64,000 nt of DNA from Micropruina glycogenica (lineage in GTDB: Bacteria; Actinomycetota; Actinomycetes; Propionibacteriales; Propionibacteriaceae): assembly GCF_039524395.1 (NCBI RefSeq), contig NZ_BAAAGO010000040.1. One strand, given 5' to 3'. The position numbers and the translations under genes were made by a program. A model generated the notes under the pieces. It was given only the letters and a program-made list of their open reading frames with translations. It had not been told where the DNA came from and did no database searches. This document shows, one piece after another, positions 25,411 to 35,774 of the stretch (within the stretch, counting starts at the first letter, position 1; every line of letters starts with the position of its first letter).

Positions 25411-28400
25411 GCGACCCGTTCGTGCACCTGCGCGTGGCGTCCGGCTATTCGCTGCGCTACGGGGCGTCCCAGCCGGCGGCGCTGGTCGCGGCCGCCGCCG
25501 ACGCCGAGATGGACACCCTCGCCATCACCGACCGCGACGGCCTCTACGGCGCGGTCAAGTTCGCTCGTGCCTGCCAGCGCACCGGCATCGCACCGGTGGT
25601 CGGGGTCGATCACACCATGGCCGACGGCTCTCGTGCGGTCAGCCTCGCCACCTCGCGCAAGGGGTGGGCGTCGCTGTGCCGGCTCACCTCGGCGGTGCAT
25701 CTGGCCGGCGAGCGCGGTAAGCCGCACTGCACGCCCGAGCTGATCGCCGGCCACGACGACCTGGTGGTCACGCTGGGCGACGACTCCGACCTGGGCCGGG
25801 CCCTGGCGTCCGGGTCGTCCGACGACGCCGAACGGGTGCTGCGCGGCTGGCTGAACGTGGTCGAGCGGCACCGGCTCGCCATCGCCGTCACCAACCAGCA
25901 CACCCCCGGCCAGGGTGCCGGGTCGGCCGCGCTGGCCGGACGCATGCTCGGCTTCGCCGACGCCCACGGCATCACCGGGGTGCTCACCAACGCCGTCCGG
26001 ATGGCCGGCAAGCACCTGGCGCCCACCCTTGACGTGCTGGACGCCTCGCGCCGGCTGGTGCCGCTGGACGCGCGCAACATCGACCGGCGCAACGCCGAGG
26101 GCTACCTCAAGACCGGCAAAGAGATGCTGGCCGCGGCCGACGAGGTGGCCCGGCTGGCCTGCCGGCGCGACGCCGAAGCCCTGATCGGCGACACCCGCAT
26201 GCTCGCCACCCGCTGCCGGCTCGACCCCAAAGCCGACATCGGGCTGGGTGAGATCCACCTGCCCGAGTTCGACGTACTCGACGTGCGCGGCACCGCACCC
26301 GACGCGATGACCGCGCTGACACTGCGTTGTGAGGCCGGCATCGCGACCCGCTACGGCACGTCCACCCCGGCGATCGACGCCCGGCTGGCCGACGAGCTCG
26401 CCGTCATCGACACCCTCGGCTTCGCCACCTACTTTCTGACCGTCGCCGAGGTGGTCGCGATGATCGGACGGCTCGACATTCGCTGCGCCGCCCGCGGCTC
26501 GGGGGCGGGTTCGCTGGTCAACTACCTGCTCGGCATCTCGGGGGTCGACCCGATTCGCTACGGGCTGATCATGGAACGCTTTCTGTCGCCGCTGCGCCAA
26601 GTGCTGCCCGACATCGACATCGACGTCGAATCGGCCCGGCGCACCGAGATCTACGACGCCATTCTCGACGTCTTCGGCGGCGAGCGGGTGGCCTGTGTGG
26701 CGATGATGGAGACCTACCGCGTCCGGCACGCGATCCGCGACGTCGGTGCTGCGCTCAGCCTGCCGCCGCGTGAGATCGACGCGATCGCCAAGGCGTTTCC
26801 GCACATTCGCGCCGCCGACGCCCGCTCGGCCCTGCGCGACCTGCCCGAGCTGCGCGCGGCCGGGCTGGGGGAGCGCCGGCTCGACGTGCTGTTCTCGCTG
26901 GTCGAATCGCTGGACGGGCTGCCCCGGCACGTGGCGCTGCACCCGTGCGGGGTGCTGCTCTCGGACACCACGCTGCTCGACCGCACCCCGGTCGAGGCCA
27001 GCTTCGGCGGCTTTCCGATGAGCCAGTTCGACAAGGACGACGTCGAAGAACTCGGCCTGCTCAAGCTCGACGTGCTGGGCATTCGCATGCAGTCGGCGAT
27101 GGCGCACGCCCTGAGCGAGATTCGCCGGGTCGAGGGCGTCGAGGTCGACGTGGACGTGCTCGCCCCCTACGACGACCCGCAGACCTACGACATGATCGGC
27201 AAGTCGGTCACCCTGGGGTGCTTTCAGATCGAATCGCCCGGCCAGCGCGAACTGGTCGGCAAGTTCGGGCCGTCGGACTTCTCCGACATCATCATCGACA
27301 TCTCGCTGTTTCGGCCCGGGCCGGTGAAGTCAGAGATGGTGGTGCCGTTTCTCGAGGCCCGGCAGGGGTGGAAGGCGGCCCACTACCTGCACCCCGACCT
27401 GACCCCGGCGCTGGCCGAGACCGGTGGGGTGGTGGTGTTTCACGAGCAGGTGATTCAGATCATCGCGACCATGACCGGCTGCACGCTGGCCCAGGGCGAC
27501 GAGGCGCGAAGGGCGCTCGGCAAGCGCGACTCGCAGGCCGACGTGAAGCGCTGGTTCGTGCCCACCACGCTGAAGCGCGGGTATAGCCAAGCGGTGGTCG
27601 ACCGGGTGTGGTTCGTGCTGGAGTCGTTCGCGTCCTTCGGCTTCTGCAAGGCGCACGCGGCGGCGTTCGCGCTGCCCACCTACCAGTCGGCCTGGTTGAA
27701 GCGGCACTACCCGGCGCACTTTCTGGCCGGCGTGCTCACCCATGACCCGGGCATGTACCCGAAGCGGCTGATCCTCGAAGAGGCGCGGCGGTGCGGCATC
27801 ACGATCATGGGGTTGGACGTGAACGTGAGCGACGAGGCGTACCGGGTGGAGAAACTCGCGGTCACCCCCCGCGCTCAGCAGGCGCCCAGGGGTGCCGAAT
27901 CGGACGTAATCTCGCGCCCCGATCTGCCCACGCCCGACCTGCCGACCCGCGGCAAGCGGCTCACCCCCGGCGACGGACTGCCGGACGGACGCGGCTACGG
28001 CATCCGGTTGTCGCTGGCCGACGTGAAGGGCATCACCGAGGCCGAGATCGCCCGCATCGTCGCCGGCCGTCCCTACCACTCGCTGACCGACTTCTGGCAG
28101 CGCACCGGCAACCCGTCCGACATCACCGAACGGCTGGCGCTGGCCGGCGCGTTCGACGCCCTCTACGGCATCGAAGCACCGACGGCCGTGCGTCGCCGCG
28201 GCCGGATCACCCGCCGCGACCTGCTGCTCGCCGTCGCCGACCTCGAGCGGGCCGACCGCGCCCACGTGCGCGCGCACGGACGGGCCCGCGGGCTGAGCGC
28301 ACCTCGTCCGGCCGAGACCGGCGGCGACCCGCGTGAGCAGGCCCGGCGCCAGGCGCAGACCGCCAAGCCGGTCGCACCGCAAGAGATTCAGCTGCCGCTC

Positions 28401-29165
28401 GACTTCACCGAAGGCCTGGACGATCGGTGGCCGACGAGAGATCCCGGCGTTCGCCGGGATGGCGAAAAGGGCCTCGACAGGCTCGACCAGCCGTGGCCCG
28501 CCGACGTCACCCCCACCGGGCTGGCCGAGTTGAGCGATTCCGAGCGGCTCAGCGCCGAACTCGAGATCATCGGCCTGGACGCCAGCAAGCACCTGCTCAT
28601 CGGCTACCTGCCGTTGCTGGACGCCATCGGCGTCACCTTCGCCGCCGACCTGCTCAGCCGGCGCAGCCGGGGCGAGGTGCTGATCGCCGGGGTGAAGGTG
28701 GCCACCCAGACGCCGCCGGTGCGCTCCGGACGACGGGTGGTCTTTCTCACCGTCGACGACTCCACCGGCCCGGCTGATGCCACCTTCTTCGAAGACGCCC
28801 AGGGCCCCTACGCCGCCACCGTGTTCGCCTCGTGGCTGCTGCTGGTGCGGGGCGAACTGCGCCGCACCGGCCCGCGCGGGGTGTCGGTGCGCGCCACTGG
28901 CGCCTGGGACCTCACCGTGCTGCACAACCTCTACACCCAATCGCTCACCGAAACCGGCGACAGCGACCAAGCCCTGCAACGGGTTCGTGAGTTGATGGCC
29001 GAGGTGCCGGACGGTTTCGGCGTGGGCGACGCCGAGGGCCGCCGCCGGGTGCTGGTGCACGCCAGTGGCTTTCAGCAGTCGCCCTACGCCGACGTCAAGC
29101 CGGCGGGGGAGAGCATCACCTCGCGCAAGCTGTGGCACAGCAGCCCCGGAAGTTCCGGACGATGA
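25407..29165 (+). CDS. dnaE2: DnaE-type DNA polymerase III alpha subunit (error-prone, DnaE2-like)
   Basis: 1252 residues. A PHP domain is at the N-terminus (VASGYSLRYGASQPAALV, LAITDRDGLYGAVKF); the polymerase palm has CAARGSGAGSLVNYLLG near residue 365 and the catalytic PDIDID at 401-406; LFRPGPVKSEMV and FHEQVIQIIATMTGC mark the fingers; an OB fold lies near the C-terminus (GEVLIAGVKVATQ). A second, replicative alpha subunit is presumably elsewhere. Two segments are repeat-encoded: about residues 821-837 (RAQQAPRGAESDVISRP) and 1011-1028 (RDPGVRRDGEKGLDRLDQ). They probably fall in surface linkers of the C-terminal part. It overlaps its neighbours by ATGA on both sides. DNA-damage-inducible mutagenesis is inferred from the SOS box and context. 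Confidence 0.9.
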   Translation: MSDPFVHLRVASGYSLRYGASQPAALVAAAADAEMDTLAITDRDGLYGAVKFARACQRTGIAPVVGVDHTMADGSRAVSLATSRKGWASLCRLTSAVHLAGERGKPHCTPELIAGHDDLVVTLGDDSDLGRALASGSSDDAERVLRGWLNVVERHRLAIAVTNQHTPGQGAGSAALAGRMLGFADAHGITGVLTNAVRMAGKHLAPTLDVLDASRRLVPLDARNIDRRNAEGYLKTGKEMLAAADEVARLACRRDAEALIGDTRMLATRCRLDPKADIGLGEIHLPEFDVLDVRGTAPDAMTALTLRCEAGIATRYGTSTPAIDARLADELAVIDTLGFATYFLTVAEVVAMIGRLDIRCAARGSGAGSLVNYLLGISGVDPIRYGLIMERFLSPLRQVLPDIDIDVESARRTEIYDAILDVFGGERVACVAMMETYRVRHAIRDVGAALSLPPREIDAIAKAFPHIRAADARSALRDLPELRAAGLGERRLDVLFSLVESLDGLPRHVALHPCGVLLSDTTLLDRTPVEASFGGFPMSQFDKDDVEELGLLKLDVLGIRMQSAMAHALSEIRRVEGVEVDVDVLAPYDDPQTYDMIGKSVTLGCFQIESPGQRELVGKFGPSDFSDIIIDISLFRPGPVKSEMVVPFLEARQGWKAAHYLHPDLTPALAETGGVVVFHEQVIQIIATMTGCTLAQGDEARRALGKRDSQADVKRWFVPTTLKRGYSQAVVDRVWFVLESFASFGFCKAHAAAFALPTYQSAWLKRHYPAHFLAGVLTHDPGMYPKRLILEEARRCGITIMGLDVNVSDEAYRVEKLAVTPRAQQAPRGAESDVISRPDLPTPDLPTRGKRLTPGDGLPDGRGYGIRLSLADVKGITEAEIARIVAGRPYHSLTDFWQRTGNPSDITERLALAGAFDALYGIEAPTAVRRRGRITRRDLLLAVADLERADRAHVRAHGRARGLSAPRPAETGGDPREQARRQAQTAKPVAPQEIQLPLDFTEGLDDRWPTRDPGVRRDGEKGLDRLDQPWPADVTPTGLAELSDSERLSAELEIIGLDASKHLLIGYLPLLDAIGVTFAADLLSRRSRGEVLIAGVKVATQTPPVRSGRRVVFLTVDDSTGPADATFFEDAQGPYAATVFASWLLLVRGELRRTGPRGVSVRATGAWDLTVLHNLYTQSLTETGDSDQALQRVRELMAEVPDGFGVGDAEGRRRVLVHASGFQQSPYADVKPAGESITSRKLWHSSPGSSGR
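27869..27916. repeat. Family C element (left arm missing) inside dnaE2
   Basis: It keeps the interior and the intact right arm ATCGGACGTAATCTCGC and is in frame. It shares a run of about 31 identical bases with the copy in the upstream HEPN gene. Confidence 0.8.
28440..28488. repeat. Family B plus family A repeats inside dnaE2
   Basis: GATCCCGGCGTTCGCCGGGAT (28440-28460, written here as arms GATCCCGGCG and CGCCGGGAT around TT) is followed by GGCCTCGACAGGCTCGACC (28470-28488), both in the opposite orientation to the HEPN-gene copies. They encode DPGVRRDG and GLDRLDQ in frame. Confidence 0.8.
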
Positions 29166-30472
29166 CCGCCCCGCCGTTCACCGAGCGTCCGCCGGCTACA
29201 CCCCGCCGGTCGTGGTCGGACTGGCTGCCATCCACCCCCGCGCTGCCCACCGACCCGATCACCCCGTCCGACCCCGGCGGCCCCACCAGAGCCGACCGGG
29301 TGATCATGCACATCGACATGGACGCCTTCTACGCCTCGGTCGAGCTGCGCCGCCGCCCCGAACTCCTCGGCCGGCCGATGTTCGTCGGCGGCGCCGAGCG
29401 CGGCGTGGTGCTGAGCGCCAACTACGAGGCCCGCGCGTTCGGCATCGAGGGCGGCATGCCGTCGTCCAGAGCCCGCCGGTTGTGCCCGCAGGCAGTCGCC
29501 GTGCCGCCCGATTTCGACACCTACGGCGAGGTGTCGGCAGGTATCGTGGCCGCCTTCGAGTCGGTCACCGCGCACGTCGAGAGCGCGTCCATCGACGAGG
29601 CATACCTCGATGTAACGGGTAGCCAGCGCGTTTTCGGCAGTCCACGCGCGATCGGTGAGTATCTGCGCGCCCTGGTGGCCGACGAACAGGGCATCACCTG
29701 CTCGGTCGGCATCGGCCCGTCCAAGTTCGTCGCCAAGATCGCCTCGGGTCAGGCCAAACCCGACGGTCTGGTCGAGGTGCTGCCCGGCGACGTCACGTCG
29801 TTTCTGCACCCGCTGCCGGTCGGCAAGATCTGGGGTGTGGGCGAGGCCACCGCCGACAAGCTGCACCGGCTCGGCATCATGACCGTCGCCGACCTGGCCA
29901 ACACCCCGGCCGGCACCCTGCGGCGCGCCTTCGGCCCGCATCAGGGCTCGCTGCTGTCCGAACTCGCCTGGGGTCGTGACGGACGGCGGGTGGTCGCCCG
30001 GCCGGGCGAGCGTGGCGTCGGCTGCCAAGAGACGTTCAGCCGTGACACCGACGACCCGGCGGTGGTTCGGGCCGAACTGCTGCGGGTGGCCGGCACGGTG
30101 GCCTGGCGCATGCGGCAGGCCGGGGTGCTCGGCCGGGTGGTCACGCTCAACCTGCGGTTCGCCGACTTTCGCACCATCTCGCGCTCGCTCACCCTGGCCA
30201 GCCCCACCGACTCCACCGACGAACTGCACGCCCAGGCCCTGAAGCTGCTCGGCAAACTCGGCCTCGAACGGCCCCGCATTCGCCGGGTCGGCATTCGGGT
30301 CGAGGGCCTGGTGGACGCCGACAAGGCGTACTGCCAACCCACCCTGGACGCCCCCGACCGGGGCTGGCGCGAGGCAGAACTGGCCGCGGACGCCGTGCGG
30401 CGCAAGTTCGGCCCGAACGGTGTGCAGCGGGCGGTGCTGACTCGGCACGGATACGCGCCGAAACGCCCCTGA
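29162..30472 (+). CDS. dinB: DNA polymerase IV, Y-family
   Basis: 436 residues. The palm begins MHIDMDAFYASVELRRRPEL near residue 49, and SIDEAYLDVTG near 145 supplies the second pair of acidic catalytic residues. CSVGIGPSKFVAKIASGQAKP is the Y-family signature; two HhH segments and the little-finger domain follow. A proline-rich N-terminal extension of about 45 residues precedes the palm. The ATG at 29162 overlaps the dnaE2 stop. Translesion synthesis together with DnaE2 is likely. Confidence 0.93.
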   Translation: MTAPPFTERPPATPRRSWSDWLPSTPALPTDPITPSDPGGPTRADRVIMHIDMDAFYASVELRRRPELLGRPMFVGGAERGVVLSANYEARAFGIEGGMPSSRARRLCPQAVAVPPDFDTYGEVSAGIVAAFESVTAHVESASIDEAYLDVTGSQRVFGSPRAIGEYLRALVADEQGITCSVGIGPSKFVAKIASGQAKPDGLVEVLPGDVTSFLHPLPVGKIWGVGEATADKLHRLGIMTVADLANTPAGTLRRAFGPHQGSLLSELAWGRDGRRVVARPGERGVGCQETFSRDTDDPAVVRAELLRVAGTVAWRMRQAGVLGRVVTLNLRFADFRTISRSLTLASPTDSTDELHAQALKLLGKLGLERPRIRRVGIRVEGLVDADKAYCQPTLDAPDRGWREAELAADAVRRKFGPNGVQRAVLTRHGYAPKRP

Positions 30473-30673
30473 TTGACCTGTCTTCGCTTCCGACCCGGCA
30501 GCTTGAACGTCGACGGCGACCCACCTCTCGACCTGAGGTTCAGGCGCGAATCATGCGCATTCGGGCACCTCGGCACCGGTGCTGGGGCGTTCTGACGGTG
30601 GTATTGATTCGCTGTCGGGCCGGACGTTTCGGCAGAGTCGACGGGCACTGTTCCGTTTGGACAATCGCCCGCC

Positions 30674-30679
30674 TAGACT
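30674..30679 (+). promoter_or_regulatory. Candidate -10 for the DUF3040 gene
   Basis: TAGACT lies 43 bases before the ATG at 30723. No properly spaced -35 is visible. The remaining dinB-DUF3040 spacer (250 bases) shows nothing else clear. Confidence 0.35.
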
Positions 30680-30722
30680 TGATCCGTTCGAGTCTTACGC
30701 GCCTGACCGAAGGGAGGTTGGC

Positions 30723-31097
30723 ATGGCTCTCTCCGAGGAGGAACAGCGACTCCTTGACCAGATGGAAGCGGCTCTCGAAGCTGAGGACCCCAAGCTGGCC
30801 AATGCGTTGCGCGGTACCACCACGCGCCGGTTGCACCGGCGACGGGCGGCCATCGCCGGTATCGGTTTCCTGATCGGTGTCGCCTGTTTGGTCGGCGGCA
30901 TGGAAGTGAGCCCTGCCCTCAGCATCGCCGGTTTCGTCATCATGCTGGCCGCCAGCGTGATCGCCGTCACCTCGTGGCGTCATGTCGGCGAGGTGTCGGC
31001 CAGCCGTCCCACCGCTCGCTCACCGCAGGGCGAGAAGGCGTTCATGGACAAGATCGAAGAGCGCTGGCGCCGTCGCCAAGACGAGGGCGGCCAGTAG
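30723..31097 (+). CDS. DUF3040 membrane protein
   Basis: 124 residues starting MALSEEEQRLLDQMEAALEAEDPKLANALRG, the DUF3040 signature, followed by two transmembrane helices (AAIAGIGFLIGVACLVGG and ALSIAGFVIMLAASVIAV) and a charged C-terminal tail. Widespread in actinobacteria and often near the dcw cluster; its function is unknown. AAGGGAGGT at 30710-30718 is a strong RBS and fixes the start. Confidence 0.9.
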   Translation: MALSEEEQRLLDQMEAALEAEDPKLANALRGTTTRRLHRRRAAIAGIGFLIGVACLVGGMEVSPALSIAGFVIMLAASVIAVTSWRHVGEVSASRPTARSPQGEKAFMDKIEERWRRRQDEGGQ

Positions 31098-31226
31098 TAG
31101 GCCTCCTCAGCTCCGGTCTCCAAGCATCCTCCCTATTTCACCCCGTGCGCCGCGGCCCTGAGTCGTTGCTGCGCGCCCATTGAGGTCACCGCGGCGCAGG
31201 GCCGTAAACGCGGACTCACGTTGGGA

Positions 31227-31295
31227 GATCCCGGCGTTCGCCGGGATGACGGTTAGGCGAGGGCGCCCCCGCTCCGCGGAAGCAAAACGCAACCA
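31227..31295. repeat. REP hairpin and partial family D element between convergent genes
   Basis: A family B hairpin (31227-31250) and the GCGCCCCCGCTCCGCGGAAG end of a family D element (31261-31295, reverse orientation) lie in the spacer between DUF3040 and tgpA. They may serve as a terminator for both. Confidence 0.65.
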
Positions 31296-31326
31296 AAGAG
31301 GTGTCTCGACCGGTGTGACGAGCGGA

Positions 31327-33465
31327 TCAGCCCTTCCACCAGAATCCGCGCCACAGCGACCGTGGCAGCACCTTGCGCCACCAGCCGCGGCCCCGTTCTG
31401 CCACCGCGACCCGCACCTGCCGGACGTCGTCGCCCAGCCCTGCTGTGTCGCCCACCGACTCGGCGTAGCGGGATCGCTCCACCAGCACCGCCACCCGGCC
31501 CATCGCCGCGGCCGCGTCGTCGGGCAGTGTGCGTGCCACCTCGCCGCCGATCTTTCGTGCCGACCCGCGCGGCCACTCGTAGCCGGCGTCCCACACGCTG
31601 TCGCGCAGCTCGTCCCAGGCCCCGCTGACCGCCTCGCGCGGCGCGGCCGCCGCCAGCCGGCGCGCCCGCCGTCCGCGACGAACCAACGAGGGCAGCAGCG
31701 CCACCACCAGCAGCCCGACGCCGGCGCCCAGCCAGCCCAGCCACGACAGGTCCGCGTCGGTGATCACGGTCGGCTCGTCGTCGGCCGGGGTGGACGCCTC
31801 GGCGCTCGGCTCGTCGCTCGCGGTCGAGCGGCTGGGGGTCGGGCTGGCGGACGGGCTGGGGGAGGGGGACGCGTTCGCCGCACCGGTGTAGGTGGGCGGC
31901 GTCGCGACGCTCGGGGTCGGTTCGAAACTGACCCAGCCCAGCCCGGCGAAGAACAACTCGGGCCAGGCGTGCATGTCGCGAATGTTCACCTCGTAATGAC
32001 CGCCCACCTGCCGGCCGGGCAGAAAGCCGATGGCCACCCGCGACGGAATGCCCAGCGCCCGGGCCATCACGGCCATCGACGAGGCGAACTGCTCGCAGTA
32101 CCCGCTGCGGTCGACCAGCAGAAACTGGGTCAACGCCTCGTAGCCCGAGCCGGGCGCCGGTTCGGTGCTGTAGCTGAACACCGACGAGCGCAGCCAGTCC
32201 TGCAGCAGGATCGCCTTCTCGCCGTCGGTTTTGGCCGCACTGGTGATTCGCCTGGCGATCTCGATGATCTCGGTGGGAAAGTCGGCGGGCAGCGCGGCGG
32301 TGAAGGTGTCGCGGGGCCGTCCGGCGATGGCCCGGGACAATTCGGCGCGGGTCGGCGTCACGTCGACCACCGTTGCCGAGTACGTCAGGCCGTTGGTGGC
32401 CCGCTTCTGCTGCGGGCCGGCCGACAGCACGCTGAGAGACACCGGGTCGTAGCGCCAGTCGCCGTCGGCGGTGAAGGCCGCCGGGGCGTAGGGCAGCGGC
32501 AGCCATTCGGCGTTGAAGTCGTCGACGGCCACCTCGATGGTGAACCGGGCCAGGCCGCCCGGTGCGCCCTCGGGGGCCGGCAGCGAGCCGGTCATCAGGT
32601 CGATCGGGTTGAGGTGAAAGCCGGTCTCGTCGAAGGCCGGCAACGAGGTCATGCGCAGGTATGAGCCGGTGTCGCGGCCGGTGGTGTAGCTGATCACCCG
32701 GCGGTCCATCGGCTGCTGCAGGTTGCGTCGCAGGTCGAGCGACGGATCGCCCATCTGCACCGGCCCCTGCCCACTGAACGGCGCGCCGCGGTCAGGGTCG
32801 AGGCCCGGGGTGAACACACCGGCCAGGCCGGCCACCAGCAGCGCGCACAGCAGGCTGATCGCGCCGCCGAGCAGCATGCCCCAGCGTGAACCACCCACAG
32901 CCTGAAAGCGCAGCACCCGACTGCGGTCGGCTGCATCGGCCAGCAGCACCAGCACATAGCCGACGGCCAGCCACAGCAACGGCCAGAAGGTCACCAGGGT
33001 CGGCAGGGCGAACGCAGCGATCAGGTAGGGCACGCCCAAGGGCAGCAGCGCGGCGCCGGGGTTGCTGAGCGAGATCGACAACTGGTCGGCCAGCAAGGCC
33101 AGCAGGGTGACCGCTGTCACGGCCACGATTCGCACCGCCTGGTTGGGCGGCATCGGGGCCGACGACTCCACGGTCCAGCGCAGGGCGGTGGCCAGCAGGT
33201 CGGGGATTCCGAACGGGTTGGTGCTGACGCCCTCGAACATGGCCAGCGCGACCAGCGCCGCGAACGCGACCAGGGCCTGAATCAGTCGCGCGCCGCGGTC
33301 GGTGGGCAGCAGCCGGCGGGTGACGATGCCGCTGGCGCACACCACGACGATCATCGCCAGCGCTTCCAGATACAGCCTGCCGTCGGCGGTCACCGGTTCG
33401 AGCGCCGTCAGCGACAGCGCCAGCGCGGCCATCAGCGCCAGCCCGAGGCGGTCGGACCCTCTCAT
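31327..33465 (-). CDS. TgpA-type transglutaminase-like membrane protein
   Basis: 712 residues. Five or six N-terminal transmembrane helices (residues 8-215), then an extracytoplasmic transglutaminase core with Cys in RSGYCEQFASSMAVMARALGIPSRVAIGF and His in RDMHAWPELFF, a Ser/Pro/Thr-rich linker, another membrane helix (LGWLGAGVGLLVVALLPSLV) and a cytoplasmic DUF4129-like tail. Third gene of the moxR-DUF58-tgpA operon, overlapping DUF58 by ATGA. It may act on cell envelope proteins; its substrate is unknown. Confidence 0.9.
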   Translation of the reverse strand: MRGSDRLGLALMAALALSLTALEPVTADGRLYLEALAMIVVVCASGIVTRRLLPTDRGARLIQALVAFAALVALAMFEGVSTNPFGIPDLLATALRWTVESSAPMPPNQAVRIVAVTAVTLLALLADQLSISLSNPGAALLPLGVPYLIAAFALPTLVTFWPLLWLAVGYVLVLLADAADRSRVLRFQAVGGSRWGMLLGGAISLLCALLVAGLAGVFTPGLDPDRGAPFSGQGPVQMGDPSLDLRRNLQQPMDRRVISYTTGRDTGSYLRMTSLPAFDETGFHLNPIDLMTGSLPAPEGAPGGLARFTIEVAVDDFNAEWLPLPYAPAAFTADGDWRYDPVSLSVLSAGPQQKRATNGLTYSATVVDVTPTRAELSRAIAGRPRDTFTAALPADFPTEIIEIARRITSAAKTDGEKAILLQDWLRSSVFSYSTEPAPGSGYEALTQFLLVDRSGYCEQFASSMAVMARALGIPSRVAIGFLPGRQVGGHYEVNIRDMHAWPELFFAGLGWVSFEPTPSVATPPTYTGAANASPSPSPSASPTPSRSTASDEPSAEASTPADDEPTVITDADLSWLGWLGAGVGLLVVALLPSLVRRGRRARRLAAAAPREAVSGAWDELRDSVWDAGYEWPRGSARKIGGEVARTLPDDAAAAMGRVAVLVERSRYAESVGDTAGLGDDVRQVRVAVAERGRGWWRKVLPRSLWRGFWWKG

Positions 33466-34661
33466 CGCCGGCCACCCCAGTCGAGGGCCGCCCAGGCGTC
33501 GGCGACGCTCAGCTGGGCAGCCGGACGCACCACGTGCCAGCCGCCCGCGATGAGTGCTTCGGCGGGGTCGTCGTCGCCGTCGGGTGCCGGCTGAATGATG
33601 ATCGCACGGCAGAGCCGTCCATCGCGGCGGGCATTGGTCAGCGTGATCGCGTCGGCGTGCGACAGCCGGCCGAGCACGGCGATCAGCAACTGGCCGCGGG
33701 CCCGGTCGCCCGGACCGATCGCGCCGGCCAACTCGTAGGCGTTGCCGAGCCGGGCGTCGGTGAGATGGTCGAGCAGCGCCTCGCGCACCGAGTCGCCCTC
33801 GACGGCGGCCAGGGAGTTGCCGGCGGCGTCCACCAGGTCGATGTCGTAGCCCGCGTCGAGCAGGTGCACACCGATGGACGCCGCGGCCGAGACCGCCCAT
33901 TCGAAGCTCGAGCGCGAGCCCACCCCGGTGTGCGACTCGGATCGGTTGTCGAGCAGAATCAGCGCGCTCGGCTCCCAGGCGTGCTCCTCGCGGCGCACCA
34001 TCAGCGAACCGGTGCGGGCCGTGGACGGCCAGTGAATGCGGCGCATCTCGTCGCGGGGGCGGTACTCGCGAATCAGCGCGTCGTCTGCGCCCAGCAAGCT
34101 GCTGCGCCGGTGGGCTGATTCGCCGCTCAGCCCGGCCCCGGCCCCGCGCAGCGCCCCGCCGAGAGCGTGGATCGCCGGCGTCACGGTGAGCAGGTTCGTG
34201 CCGCTCAGTTGGCGCCTGGTGGTGGCCAAGCCCAACGGGTCGGTGGTGACCCACACGCTCGGGCCGACCGGAAAGCGACCCCGCACGTGCGTGCCGAGCT
34301 GGTAGGTCTGCAGGCTGCGCAGGCGTCCCCAGCCCGACGGCACGGCCAACGCCGCAGCGCCCGACAGTTCGGGCGGCACCTTTTCCTCCACCACGCTCCA
34401 CGCGCCGGCGCCCATGCTGTCGCGCTCAAGGTCGAGCGTCACCCGCACCGGGGCGCCGGCCGCCAGCCGGTCGGGCAGCAGCCGGCGGCGCACCCGCGGC
34501 TGCCGCGCCGAACGGGCGGCCAGCAGCGCACCCGCGGCGACCAGTCCGATCAGCAGCCCACCCGGCCAGGCCAGTGCCCGCAGCCCGGTGAACGACGCCG
34601 CGATCAGCAGCGCCGTCCCGGTGGACAGCAGGGCCAGCCCCCTGCTGGTCAGCCGAATCAT
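33462..34661 (-). CDS. DUF58 (vWA-like) protein
   Basis: 399 residues: two N-terminal membrane helices (LALLSTGTALLIAASFTGLR, PGGLLIGLVAAGALLAARS), then the DUF58 signature REYRPRDEMRRIHWPSTARTGSLMVRR near residue 205-230. DUF58 proteins partner with MoxR ATPases, possibly in metal insertion or protein maturation. It lies 7 bases after moxR. Confidence 0.9.
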   Translation of the reverse strand: MIRLTSRGLALLSTGTALLIAASFTGLRALAWPGGLLIGLVAAGALLAARSARQPRVRRRLLPDRLAAGAPVRVTLDLERDSMGAGAWSVVEEKVPPELSGAAALAVPSGWGRLRSLQTYQLGTHVRGRFPVGPSVWVTTDPLGLATTRRQLSGTNLLTVTPAIHALGGALRGAGAGLSGESAHRRSSLLGADDALIREYRPRDEMRRIHWPSTARTGSLMVRREEHAWEPSALILLDNRSESHTGVGSRSSFEWAVSAAASIGVHLLDAGYDIDLVDAAGNSLAAVEGDSVREALLDHLTDARLGNAYELAGAIGPGDRARGQLLIAVLGRLSHADAITLTNARRDGRLCRAIIIQPAPDGDDDPAEALIAGGWHVVRPAAQLSVADAWAALDWGGRR

Positions 34662-34668
34662 GACCGGC

Positions 34669-35634
<966 letters not shown>

Positions 35635-35713
35635 CGGGTCCCCCTCTGTGATGGCCTGCAGTAACCCTACCGGGCGGATTTGCACGCAACAGGGGCCCTG
35701 TAGGGGGTGCCTG

Positions 35714-35749
35714 GTGGAGCAAAGTGGGGTAAAGTGGTGCTAAGTGGAG
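35714..35749 (+). promoter_or_regulatory. MraZ operator: four GTGGNG repeats in 10-bp phase
   Basis: GTGGAG at 35714, GTGGGG at 35724, GTGGTG at 35734 and GTGGAG at 35744 are spaced exactly 10 bp apart. MraZ is known to bind clustered TGGGN-type direct repeats upstream of its own gene. They end 26 bases before mraZ. Four units allow more than one binding register. Confidence 0.8.
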
Positions 35750-35774
35750 GATCAAGGCGAAGGGGGGTGCCCGC

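Noticed and set aside
25275..27107. 610-codon minus-strand frame opposite dnaE2
   Set aside because: A shadow of dnaE2; His/Gly/Val-rich translation typical of antisense GC-rich DNA.
31302..31320. Further family A copy
   Set aside because: Only GTCTCGAC matches; too short to call.
31327..34401. One continuous 1024-codon frame suggesting a DUF58-tgpA fusion
   Set aside because: The upstream part is DUF58 in another frame; DUF58 itself has its own intact frame and stop (33462) overlapping the tgpA ATG at 33465.
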